Source: Sphaerisporangium aureirubrum
GTDB taxonomy: Bacteria > Actinomycetota > Actinomycetes > Streptosporangiales > Streptosporangiaceae
Length of the DNA stretch: 64,000 bases
Assembly (NCBI RefSeq): GCF_042658925.1
Contig: NZ_JBHSRF010000046.1
Span: forward strand, 1 to 64,000
Direction of reading: 5' to 3'
A model generated the notes under the pieces. The model saw only the letters and a program-made list of their open reading frames with translations. It did no database searches and was not told the DNA's origin. Numbering within the stretch: the first letter of the stretch is position 1; the number at the start of each line of letters is the position of its first letter. Below are positions 8,048-16,137 of the stretch, in pieces. The translations under genes were made by a program, and so were the position numbers.

Positions 8048-9226
8048 ATGGAGCGACGTCCTGGCGTGCCCAGGTTGCTGCGGGAGATCAACGACCGGGC
8101 CGCGCTGGAGCTGCTGCTCTCCTCGGGTCCGCTGACCCGTGGTCAGATCGGGGATCTGACCGGCCTGTCCAAGGTCACCGCGTCCCAGACGCTGTCCCGG
8201 CTGGAGGAGCGCGGCCTGGTCGAGGTGGTCGGCGAGCAGGCGGGCAACCGCGGGCCGAACGCCGCCCTGTACGGCGTCATCCCCTCCTCCGCCTACGTCG
8301 CGGGGCTGGACGTCGGCCCCGAGTCGGTCACCACCGCCATCGCCGACATCAACGGCGAGGTCGTGGCCGAGGTGACCGTCTCGCCCGACGGGCACGACGA
8401 CCCTGTCGCGATGGTGCACAACGCGGTCGTCAAGGCCTGCCGCTCGGCCAAGGTCGGCCTGTCCCGGCTCAAGGGCATCGTGATCGGCACGCCCGGCGTG
8501 GTCGACCCGCGCACCGGGGACGTGCGGTTCTCCTTCGACCTGCCGGGGTGGCACGAGGGCAGCCACGAGGCGCTCGCCCGCGACCTGCGGCGGCCGGTGA
8601 CCATCGAGAACGACGTGAACCTCGCCGCCATCGCGGAGCGTTCCGAGGGCGCGGCCAAGGGCGTGGACGACTTCGTGCTGCTGTGGGTCGAGCGGGGCGT
8701 CGGCCTCGCCGTCGTGCTCGGCGGGCGGCTGCACCGCGGGCGGTCCGGCAGCGCGGGGGAGATCGGGTACCTCCCGGTGCCCGGCGTGCCGACCGCCGGG
8801 GACGTGCGTGCCGTGCCGGGGCGCCTGCCGTCGCTGGCCGGGGGCCTTCAGTCGCTGATCAGCGCCGAGGCGGTGGCCGAGTTCGCCGAGCCGTACGGCT
8901 TCGCGGGCGGCTCGGCCGCCGACGCCGTGCGGGCCGCGGTGAAGAGCGGGCCGTCGGGGGCGGCGTTCCTGGACGAGCTGGCGCACCGCCTCGCGCTCGG
9001 CGTCGCGTCGGTGTGCGTGGTGCTGGACCCCACCCTGGTCGTGCTGAACGGCGAGGTGGGCCGGGCCGGCGGGGACGAGCTGACCGGCAGGGTCGAGGAG
9101 GCGGTCGCCCGCATCTGCCCGATCCGGCCCGAGGTCGTGGTGAGCCGGGTGCGGGGGCGTCCGGTGTTGCGCGGGGCCGTGCTGGCCGCGCTGGACCAGG
9201 CGCGCGAGGAGATCTTCGCGTCCTGA
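8048..9226 (+). CDS. ROK family transcriptional regulator (CsnR/XylR-like), paralogue 1
   Basis: The 392-residue protein joins an N-terminal winged helix (PLTRGQIGDLTGLSKVTASQ, about residues 25-65) to a ROK sugar-binding domain. The ROK zinc motif CxCGxxGCxE and the kinase ATP motifs are absent, so it is a regulator and not a sugar kinase. The ATG at 8048 was chosen because the product (MERRPGVPRLLREINDRAALE) aligns with the start of the paralogue at 16138; an ATG at 7991 with AGGAAGG seven bases upstream is a good alternative. The two paralogues look about 60 percent identical by eye. It is divergent from the EEP operon. Its inducer is unknown, probably an amino-sugar or oligosaccharide. 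Confidence 0.88.
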   Translation: MERRPGVPRLLREINDRAALELLLSSGPLTRGQIGDLTGLSKVTASQTLSRLEERGLVEVVGEQAGNRGPNAALYGVIPSSAYVAGLDVGPESVTTAIADINGEVVAEVTVSPDGHDDPVAMVHNAVVKACRSAKVGLSRLKGIVIGTPGVVDPRTGDVRFSFDLPGWHEGSHEALARDLRRPVTIENDVNLAAIAERSEGAAKGVDDFVLLWVERGVGLAVVLGGRLHRGRSGSAGEIGYLPVPGVPTAGDVRAVPGRLPSLAGGLQSLISAEAVAEFAEPYGFAGGSAADAVRAAVKSGPSGAAFLDELAHRLALGVASVCVVLDPTLVVLNGEVGRAGGDELTGRVEEAVARICPIRPEVVVSRVRGRPVLRGAVLAALDQAREEIFAS

Positions 9227-9370
9227 CCGCTTCCCCTTCGATGACATTTCGGACCTACATTCCGGACGAATGGTGTCCACGGGTTGAATTCCCAATGAAC
9301 TGATCGCCCTCGCCGCGGCCGGTCGCCGCGCGGCCGTGAGAATCGAAACAGTCGCGAGGGGGTGGCATCG

Positions 9371-11038
9371 GTGGCCGTACTGGAGTGGCTGGCGAGGCTG
9401 GTGAACTTCCTCGGTGGCGCCGGCCCGGTGCTGTTCTCGATCGCCCTGCTGATCGCCACCCCGTACTTCGACCGGCTGCTCGTACGGCGCAAGCGCCTCG
9501 GGTTCCGCGTGCTGTACAACTCGAAGATCGGCCTCGGTCCCGAGACGCTGCACGACGGCGCCGAGCCCGCCCGGTCCGGGCCGCCGCAGCTGCGCCAGGT
9601 GATGCGGCTGCTCGACCGGATGAGCATGGTCGTCATCCGGATCCGCAACAGCGGCAGCTACGACATCGGGCCCGAGGACTTCGACCGGCCGCTGTCGTTC
9701 ACCTTCGGCGGGCGCGTGGTGTGGAACGCCCGGGTGTCGGACGCGAGCACCCCCGAGCTGCGGGCCCGGCTGCGGGAAAGCCTGCGGTTCTTCTCCACCG
9801 AGGAGAACCCGCCGCCGCGCGACAACCTGCTGACGGTGCGGCAGCGGCTGTCGGAGCGGATGACCCGCTGGCTCGGCGCACCGAGCGGGCAGGAGGTCGC
9901 CGAGCCGCACTGGCACGGGGTGCGCATCGACGGGCTCACGCTGCGGCCCGGTCAGAAGGCCAAGCTGGTCGTGGTGCTGCGCGAGGCCGGGAACGGCTCC
10001 TCCGGGGACGACGTCACCAAGGTCGTCGAGCATGCCGGGAAGCTGCGGGACACCGGGCTCATCAAGGACGAGAGGCTGCGGCGCCGGATCACGCTGCCAC
10101 GGGTCAGCGGCGCGCTGGCCGGCCTGCTCACCGTCGTGCTGCTGCTCAGCCTGGTCTCCGACCCGCCGGACGGCTCGGTGGCCTGCGCCGCCGGGACCCT
10201 GCGGATCGAGGGGTCGACGGTGTTCCTGCCGGCGGTCGAGGCGATCCGCGACGAGTACGTCAAGGCGTGCGGGGACGGCGCCCGGATCACCGTGGAGGCC
10301 AACGGGTCGCTCGACGGGGTGCGCGGGGTCGTGGAGTCCACGCCCGGCGAGGAGTTGATCGCCTTCTCGGACGGCACCAGCCAGTTCCACGACCGCCTCT
10401 ACCACCAGAAGATCGCGATCGTGGTCTTCTACGTGGTGGTGAACAGCGGCGTGGGCCTGACCACCTTGAGCGTGGCCGACCTCCGCAAGATCTACGACGG
10501 CACCTGGACCGACTGGAACCAGGTCCCCGGCGCCTCCGCCCGATCCCTCCCCATCCGGATCGTCGGCCGCGGCGAGGACTCAGGCACCCGCAAGCTCTTC
10601 GAGCAACAGGTCCTGGGCACCCCCGAGGGCCCCCTCTCCTCCGACCTGTGCCTGGAAAAGGACCGCGCCCCCGACGCCCCCGTCATCCGCTGCCAACGCG
10701 ACCAGAACTCCGAGATAGTCCGCAAGATCACCGAAGTCCCCGGCGCCATCGGCTACTCCGACGCCCAATCTCTGATCGAGGCCCGCCGAGCCAACCAGGT
10801 GACCGCCCTGACCCTGGACGGCCGGGCCTTCGACACCTCCACCGCCGTCGACTCCGGCTACCCCTTCTGGACCGTCGAATACCTGTACACCAAATCCGAC
10901 CCCACCCCCGGCACCCTGACCGCCACCTTCCTGAACTTCACCCTCCACCACCCCCAATCCCGCTCCCACCTGACCGAATCCGGCTTCCGCCCCTGCACCA
11001 CCCCCGACTCCCCCCTCCAACTCTGCACCCTCCGCTGA
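9371..11038 (+). CDS. Membrane-anchored PstS-like substrate-binding protein with extra N-terminal membrane/cytoplasmic module
   Basis: The 555-residue protein has TM1 at about 13-31, a ~215-residue soluble region, TM2 at about 246-263, then a PstS-type periplasmic-binding domain (275-555). The binding domain has RIEGSTVFLP, GEDSGTRKLFEQ (the PstS phosphate-loop SGT) and GAIGYSDAQ. Predicted topology puts the middle region inside and the binding domain outside. No phosphate transporter permease or ATPase is nearby, so a sensory or anchored phosphate/anion-binding role is more likely than classical import; this is inference. GTG 9371 has GAGGGGG eight bases upstream; GTG 9362 is an alternative. 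The last ~540 bp switch to strongly C-rich wobble positions. Confidence 0.75.
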   Translation: MAVLEWLARLVNFLGGAGPVLFSIALLIATPYFDRLLVRRKRLGFRVLYNSKIGLGPETLHDGAEPARSGPPQLRQVMRLLDRMSMVVIRIRNSGSYDIGPEDFDRPLSFTFGGRVVWNARVSDASTPELRARLRESLRFFSTEENPPPRDNLLTVRQRLSERMTRWLGAPSGQEVAEPHWHGVRIDGLTLRPGQKAKLVVVLREAGNGSSGDDVTKVVEHAGKLRDTGLIKDERLRRRITLPRVSGALAGLLTVVLLLSLVSDPPDGSVACAAGTLRIEGSTVFLPAVEAIRDEYVKACGDGARITVEANGSLDGVRGVVESTPGEELIAFSDGTSQFHDRLYHQKIAIVVFYVVVNSGVGLTTLSVADLRKIYDGTWTDWNQVPGASARSLPIRIVGRGEDSGTRKLFEQQVLGTPEGPLSSDLCLEKDRAPDAPVIRCQRDQNSEIVRKITEVPGAIGYSDAQSLIEARRANQVTALTLDGRAFDTSTAVDSGYPFWTVEYLYTKSDPTPGTLTATFLNFTLHHPQSRSHLTESGFRPCTTPDSPLQLCTLR

Positions 11039-11083
11039 CAGCGGCCCCCGCCCCTGATCGCCACACACCACCCCACCCCCCTG

Positions 11084-11102
11084 CCCGCGCCCGTGGCGCG
11101 GG
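11084..11102. terminator. Hairpin between convergent genes
   Basis: CCCGCGCC, a CGT loop and GGCGCGGG form a perfect 8-bp stem 45 bp after the PstS-like gene and about 105 bp after the GH3 stop on the other strand. There is no T-tract, as is common in actinomycetes; it could act for both strands. Confidence 0.5.
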
Positions 11103-11207
11103 CGCGGGGCTCACGGCCCTCGCTGCGTGGGGCCTTATCGGCGCCGGGGACGGCGGGTCGTGGGTCGGCGAAGTCGGCGCCGCCGTATGGCGGCCGGCCG
11201 GGTTCGT

Positions 11208-12686
11208 TCAGGCGGTGAGGAGTTCGGCGGCGGCCTGGGCGTTGGCGCGGGCGGCGCCGTAGGTGGCGATGTAGGTAGCGGCCGAGGGGCGCCAGATGGG
11301 GAGGCCCATCTCCACCACGATGGCGTCGGGGCGGGCGGACAGGAGGGTGGAGACCACGGACTGGCTCTCGTGGTGGCGGTGGGCGTCCTTGACCACGATG
11401 ACCAGGGAACGGCCGCGGGCGTGGGCCAGGAGCAGCGCGGGGTCGGCCTCGTCGGGCTTGACACGGGTGATCTCGGCCTCAGGGAGCCAGGGGGCGAAGC
11501 CCCAGGGGACCTCGCCGACGGCCATGGTCGGGGGAGTGTCGATCTCGACCACGTACGGGTCGACCAGCGGGGAAGCCGTGCCGGAGAGCTGGACGGCGCG
11601 GCGGGCGGCCGTCAGGCCGATCACCCCACCGTCACGAGGCTCCCGACGGGCGGTGCCGAACCACGTCCGCAGCCGCGCCACCCGGTCGGCCGCCTCCTCC
11701 AGGCGCGACACCGCCAGCCGTCCCTCGCGCACCGCCGCCACGATCGCCGACTCGATCTCGCGGATCTCCTCGAACGTCGGCAGCGGCCCGAGGCACAGCA
11801 GGTCGGACCCGGCCGCCAAGGACAGCACGGCCCCGCCGCCCAGCCCCACGCTCCGGCTGATCGCGTGCATGTCCAGCGCGTCGGACACCACCACGCCGTC
11901 GTACCCGAGCTCACCCCTGAGGAGCTCGGTCAGCGCGGCGGCCGACAGCGTGGCGGGCGCCGTGCCGGTCAGCACCGGCACCCGGACGTGCGCCGTCATG
12001 ATCGACCGGGTCCCCGCCTCGATGGCCGCGCGGAACGGCACCAGCTCCCGCTCCCACAGCACCTCCCGCGACACGTCCACGGTAGGGATCTCCAGGTGCG
12101 AGTCCTGCCGCGTGGCCCCGTGCCCGGGGAAGTGCTTGACGCACGCCGCCACCCCGGTCTCCTGCAGCCCCGTCACGGCGGCCACGGTGTGCCGGGCCAC
12201 CAGCGACGGATCGGCCCCGAACGACCGGGTCCCGATCACCGGGTTGTCCTCGGCGGTGTTGACGTCCGCGTCCGGCGCCATGTCCAGGTTGACCCCGCAG
12301 CGCAGCAGGTCGTTCCCGATCGACCGGTACACCCCCCGGGTCAGCTCCACGTCGTCCACCGCGCCGAGCGCCGCGTTCCCCGGGTAGGGGCTGCCGACGT
12401 GGTACGCCAGCCGGGTGACGTCCCCGCCCTCCTCGTCCAGCGAGATCACCGGGTCGCCGGCCGACCGCAGCCGCCCGGTGAGCGCCGCGAGCTGCTCGGC
12501 CGAGGCGACGTTGAAGCCGAAGAGCGTCACCCCGCCGAGGCCGTTCTCCAGGTCGCGCAGGATCCAGTCGGGCGCGGTGGTGCCGGGGAAGGCCGCGAGC
12601 AGCGTGCCGGCGGCCAGACGGCGCAGCCCCGGGTCGTCCCCGTCCGTGGCGGGCCCGCCGGCGGACGTTGCGGAGAACTCAGACAT
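11208..12686 (-). CDS. Glycoside hydrolase family 3 beta-N-acetylhexosaminidase (NagZ-like; CsnH-like by position)
   Basis: The 492-residue cytoplasmic enzyme carries the NagZ-type GH3 signature KHFPGHGATRQDSH, whose His-Asp pair acts as acid/base, and the nucleophile aspartate in VVSDALDMHAI. GH3 enzymes with this loop release terminal GlcNAc (or GlcN) residues from disaccharides or muropeptides. No signal peptide is present, so it should cleave imported oligosaccharides. It is 42 bp behind two sugar permeases and a binding protein and is probably their last operon gene. The C-terminal ~150 residues form the usual extra domain seen in actinobacterial members. Whether it prefers chitobiose, glucosamine oligomers or muropeptides cannot be read from sequence. 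Confidence 0.87.
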   Translation of the reverse strand: MSEFSATSAGGPATDGDDPGLRRLAAGTLLAAFPGTTAPDWILRDLENGLGGVTLFGFNVASAEQLAALTGRLRSAGDPVISLDEEGGDVTRLAYHVGSPYPGNAALGAVDDVELTRGVYRSIGNDLLRCGVNLDMAPDADVNTAEDNPVIGTRSFGADPSLVARHTVAAVTGLQETGVAACVKHFPGHGATRQDSHLEIPTVDVSREVLWERELVPFRAAIEAGTRSIMTAHVRVPVLTGTAPATLSAAALTELLRGELGYDGVVVSDALDMHAISRSVGLGGGAVLSLAAGSDLLCLGPLPTFEEIREIESAIVAAVREGRLAVSRLEEAADRVARLRTWFGTARREPRDGGVIGLTAARRAVQLSGTASPLVDPYVVEIDTPPTMAVGEVPWGFAPWLPEAEITRVKPDEADPALLLAHARGRSLVIVVKDAHRHHESQSVVSTLLSARPDAIVVEMGLPIWRPSAATYIATYGAARANAQAAAELLTA

Positions 12687-12728
12687 GGCTGTACTCGACT
12701 CCTTGACTAGAAGAGAAGCGGGAAGGCG

Positions 12729-13580
12729 TCAGCCCTTCACGGCACCCGCGACCAGGCCGGACACCATGCGCCGCTGCACCAGCAGGAAGAACGCGATGAC
12801 CGGGATGGTCATGAGCGTGGAGGCGGCCATGATGCCGCCCCAGTCCGTGGACCTCTGGCTGGTGAAGAACTGCAGCGCCACCGGCATCGTGTACTTGCCC
12901 TGGTCGTTGATCAGGGTCAGCGCGAAGACCAGTTCGTTCCACGCGGTGATGAACGAGAAGATGCTTGTCGCGACCAGACCCGGCGCCACCAGGGGAAACA
13001 CTACCCTCCAGAAGGTGACGAACCTGCCGGCGCCGTCGATCGCGGCCGCCTCCTCGAGTTCCTTGGGCACCGCCGCCACGAACGTGCGCAACATCCAGAT
13101 CGCGAACGGCAGGGTGAAGCCCACGTTGACCACGATCAGGCCGATCAGGTTGTCGTACAGGCCGAGCCGCCGCACCATCAGGAACAGCGGGATGAGCAGC
13201 GCCTCGCCGGGCACCATCTGCACGATGATCAGCATGATCAGGAACGACGTGCGGAACCTGAACCTGAACCGCGCCACCGCGGTCGCCGCCAGCAGCGCGA
13301 ACAGCGAGCCGACCAGCACGGTGCCGACCGCCACGATCGCGCTGTTCAACAGGTACTGCCAGATCGAGTGCCCGGCGACGCCCCGGGTGAGCACCCGGGC
13401 CACGTGGTCGAACGTCGGCGACAGCGGGAACGGGATGAACCGCGTGGTGAAGATCTCGTCGTTGGGCTTGAACGCGGTGGCGACCATCCAGTACACGGGG
13501 AACACCGCGATCAGGAACACCGCGACCGCGACGCCGTTCAGCCCGAACGCCCGCAGGCGCTTGGCCGTCCGCGGATTCAT
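12729..13580 (-). CDS. Carbohydrate ABC transporter permease (MalG/CsnG-like)
   Basis: This 283-residue inner-membrane protein has six hydrophobic segments and the EAA loop (ELEEAAAIDGAGRFVTFWRV, about residues 185-205) that docks to the ATPase. The N-terminal segment and order match the MalG/ATPase-second-permease class. Its ATG overlaps the stop of the other permease in ATGA, so the two are coupled. No ATPase gene is in the cluster; as in other actinomycetes, a shared MsiK-type multi-sugar ATPase encoded elsewhere would energise it. The substrate is inferred from the adjacent GH3 enzyme and ROK regulator to be a GlcN/GlcNAc oligosaccharide. Confidence 0.9.
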   Translation of the reverse strand: MNPRTAKRLRAFGLNGVAVAVFLIAVFPVYWMVATAFKPNDEIFTTRFIPFPLSPTFDHVARVLTRGVAGHSIWQYLLNSAIVAVGTVLVGSLFALLAATAVARFRFRFRTSFLIMLIIVQMVPGEALLIPLFLMVRRLGLYDNLIGLIVVNVGFTLPFAIWMLRTFVAAVPKELEEAAAIDGAGRFVTFWRVVFPLVAPGLVATSIFSFITAWNELVFALTLINDQGKYTMPVALQFFTSQRSTDWGGIMAASTLMTIPVIAFFLLVQRRMVSGLVAGAVKG

Positions 13581-14599
13581 CGCACATCCTCCGTCCTGAC
13601 GATCTGCCTGACGTACACGGCGGTGATCACGAGCATGATCGCGGTGAGCAGCACCGCGATGGCCGCGCCGATGCCCATCTTGGGCGGCGCGCTGAACGCC
13701 TCGGTGTACGCCCACAGCGAAAGATTGAAGGCGTCACGGTTGGTGGTGCCGCCCGCCAGCACGTACAGCTGGGTGAACACCTTGAAGTCCCAGATGATGG
13801 ACAACACCAGCAGCACGGAGAACACCGGCTTCAGCAGCGGGAAGGTGATCCCCGTGAACGTCTTGAGCGGCGTCGACCCGTCGACCCTGGCCGCCTCGTA
13901 CAACTCGCTCGGGATGCTCTTCAGGCCCGCCAGCACCGACACCGCGACGAACGGGAAGGACGCCCAGACCACCGCCACGACCAGCACCAGGTAGATGGTG
14001 AACGCGTCGTTCAGCCAGGGATGCCCCGACCAGTCGGCGCGGCCGAGCAGCAGGGAGGACAACCAGTCCGGCAGCAGGTTGAGTGCCCAGTTGACCACGC
14101 CCGCGTCGGAGTCGAACAGCCACTTCCAGATGATGGCCGAGGCGGTCGGCGGGGTCGCCCAGGCGGCCATGATGCCGATGACGAGGAAGGTCGACATCTT
14201 CTTGCCGAGACGGTGGAGCAGCAGCCCGACCAGGGTTCCGGTGAACAGCGTCAGCGCCACCGTGACCGCCGCGAACACCACCGTGTTGCGCAGCGAGGTC
14301 CAGAACAGGTCCATGCCGAAGAGCTGCGTGTAGTTGTCCACGCCCACGAAATCGGCGGGCTGGGGGTTGGGCCGGATCTGCCGCAGCCCCACCTTGTGGA
14401 AGGACATGTCGGCCATCTGGTACAGCGGGTAGATCAGCAGCGCCGCGATGACCAGCAGGCCAGGCAGCAGCAGCACGTAGGGGATCGCCCGGGGCGGCAG
14501 GACGCCTGACCGGCGCGGCGACCGGCCGGACCGGTGCCGCGCCGGGGCGGGGGAAGTGTCCCCGCCCCGGGCGATCGTGGACGTCTGAGCCATCGTCAC
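13577..14599 (-). CDS. Carbohydrate ABC transporter permease (MalF/CsnF-like)
   Basis: The product (340 residues from GTG 14599; two fewer from ATG 14593) has a cytoplasmic Arg-rich N-terminus, six membrane segments and the EAA motif (ELYEAARVDGSTPLKTFTGI). It pairs with the permease at 12729. GTG 14599 overlaps the binding-protein stop in GTGA; ATG 14593 begins two bases after it, and neither has a clear Shine-Dalgarno, consistent with coupled translation. The operon order binding protein, MalF-like, MalG-like, hydrolase matches csnEFGH of Streptomyces as I recall it. Confidence 0.9.
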   Translation of the reverse strand: MTMAQTSTIARGGDTSPAPARHRSGRSPRRSGVLPPRAIPYVLLLPGLLVIAALLIYPLYQMADMSFHKVGLRQIRPNPQPADFVGVDNYTQLFGMDLFWTSLRNTVVFAAVTVALTLFTGTLVGLLLHRLGKKMSTFLVIGIMAAWATPPTASAIIWKWLFDSDAGVVNWALNLLPDWLSSLLLGRADWSGHPWLNDAFTIYLVLVVAVVWASFPFVAVSVLAGLKSIPSELYEAARVDGSTPLKTFTGITFPLLKPVFSVLLVLSIIWDFKVFTQLYVLAGGTTNRDAFNLSLWAYTEAFSAPPKMGIGAAIAVLLTAIMLVITAVYVRQIVRTEDVR

Positions 14600-15930
14600 T
14601 GCTGGTTCAGGATGGCTTCGAGTTCCTTGTTGGCGTCGGCGAGGGCGGTGTCGGCGTCCTTCTTGCCCTCGATGACGGCGCGGGCCGCGTTCTGCAGCAC
14701 GGCCTTGGTGTCGTTGGCCTCGGCCCAGTTGGGGTCGGCCGGGAAGCCCTTGGCGACCTTGAAGGTCTCGGCGAACGGCGCCTGCACCGGGTCACTGGCG
14801 AACTCGGCGAGCGCGTCCGGGTACAGCGGCAGCAGGCCGCCCTCCTTGGCGTACCGGGTGCCGTACTCCTTGCCGGCGGCGAGCTTGAGGTACTCGGCGG
14901 CCAGCTCGGGGTTCTTGGCGTCCTTCCAGATGGCGATGTCGTTGCCGCCCTGGAACGCCGGGGCCGGGCCGCTGCCGTCCTTGCTGGGCAGGGAGAAGAA
15001 GGCCATCTGGTCGTCGCCGACCTTGCCCTTGCTCTGCTCCTTGATGGTGGCGATGTCCCAGCCGCCGGTCACGTACATGCCGACCTTGCCCGCGGCGAAG
15101 CGCTGGCTGATGTCCACCGAGTTCTGCGACAGGCGGCCCTTGCCGGACACGGCGTCCTTGGCGACCAGGTCGGTGTAGAACTGGAAGCCTTCCTTGAAGC
15201 CGGGTTCGGTCAGCTTGCCGACCCACTTGCCGCCCTCGAAGGCCGCGAAGTCGCCGCCGGCCGACCAGACGAACGGCGAGAGGGACATGTTGGCGTCCGA
15301 GCCGCCGTTGAAGGCGAAGCCGTCGACGTCCTTGCCCTTCTCCGCGACGACCTTCTTGGCCGCGGCGACCAGCTCGTCCCAGGTCTTGGGGGCCGTGATG
15401 CCGAGGTCGTCGAACCAGTCCTTGCGGTACAGCACGGCGCGGGTGCCGCCGCCCCACGGCGCGGCGTAGACCTTGCCGTCGATCGTCTCGTAGCCCCACA
15501 GGTTCTGCGGGATCTGCTGGAAGTCCGGGGTGGACTTGACCAGGTCGGTGATGTCGGTGAGCGCGTCCTGCGCCACCCAGGCGGCGACCTGGTCGTTGCC
15601 GAACTCGGTGACGTCGGGGCCCTCGCCGCCGGCCAGCGCGGCGGTCCACTTCTTCTGCGCGTCCGGCCAGGGGATCCACTGCACGGTGACGTCGGCGCCG
15701 GTCTGCTGCTTGAAGGCGGCGTTGACGTCCTGCATGTACTTGTCCTGCACGTCGTTCGGTGCGCCTAGTCGCCAGACCGTCAGGGTCTGGCCTGCGAACT
15801 TCGGCCCTGAGGCGGCGGCCGAGGCCGTCGGCTGGGCCGGCTCCGCTGAACCGCCGCTCCCGCACGAGGCGACGGCCAGGGCGAGTGCGGCGGTGGTGGC
15901 CGCCACGGCGGTGATCTTCGCGATCTTCAC
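14596..15930 (-). CDS. Extracellular sugar-binding lipoprotein of ABC importer (CsnE-like)
   Basis: The 444-residue product begins with a lipoprotein signal (LAVASC, lipidated Cys at residue 23) followed by an Ala/Ser-rich linker and a family-1 solute-binding domain (TLTVWRLG..., TWDELVAAAKK, PAPAFQGGNDIAIW, ELAAEYLKLAAG). It captures an oligosaccharide outside the membrane and hands it to the two permeases. GTG 15930 was chosen because the signal peptide starts there and GGGAG lies nine bases upstream; a longer frame upstream would precede the signal with ~34 charged residues. It is divergent from the second ROK gene, with a palindromic operator in the gap. Confidence 0.9.
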   Translation of the reverse strand: MKIAKITAVAATTAALALAVASCGSGGSAEPAQPTASAAASGPKFAGQTLTVWRLGAPNDVQDKYMQDVNAAFKQQTGADVTVQWIPWPDAQKKWTAALAGGEGPDVTEFGNDQVAAWVAQDALTDITDLVKSTPDFQQIPQNLWGYETIDGKVYAAPWGGGTRAVLYRKDWFDDLGITAPKTWDELVAAAKKVVAEKGKDVDGFAFNGGSDANMSLSPFVWSAGGDFAAFEGGKWVGKLTEPGFKEGFQFYTDLVAKDAVSGKGRLSQNSVDISQRFAAGKVGMYVTGGWDIATIKEQSKGKVGDDQMAFFSLPSKDGSGPAPAFQGGNDIAIWKDAKNPELAAEYLKLAAGKEYGTRYAKEGGLLPLYPDALAEFASDPVQAPFAETFKVAKGFPADPNWAEANDTKAVLQNAARAVIEGKKDADTALADANKELEAILNQQ

Positions 15931-16049
15931 GTCTGGGTTCTCCCTTCCCGGCTTCGCGTCGGGCTCGCGCTCACCCGGGCGCACTGGGTGCGACCAGGCG
16001 AAACGCCATCCTCGCGCTCTGCGCTGCGGCACCCCGAGGCCCTGATCCC

Positions 16050-16093
16050 TTGCCTGCGAGGCGACTGCCGCTAAACTAACAAGAAACTTTCTT
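16050..16093. promoter_or_regulatory. Promoter and perfect palindromic operator between the ROK gene and the sugar ABC operon
   Basis: AAGAAACTTTCTT (16081-16093) is a perfect 13-bp palindrome, the AT-rich GAAA/TTTC type bound by ROK repressors such as CsnR. Directly upstream is TAAACT (16072-16077), a -10 candidate with TTGCCT (16050-16055) sixteen bases before it. The repressor would thus sit on the transcription start of the ROK gene and near the promoter of the divergent importer operon. The TGCCGCTAAACT block is identical to that before the first ROK gene. Confidence 0.6.
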
Positions 16094-16137
16094 AAAAAAA
16101 ACGCCCGTTAGCGGATCGTGACGAGAGGGCCAGTCCT

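Noticed and set aside
8048..9226. ROK proteins as glucokinase/GlcNAc kinase
   Set aside because: They have an N-terminal DNA-binding domain and lack the ROK zinc motif and kinase motifs.
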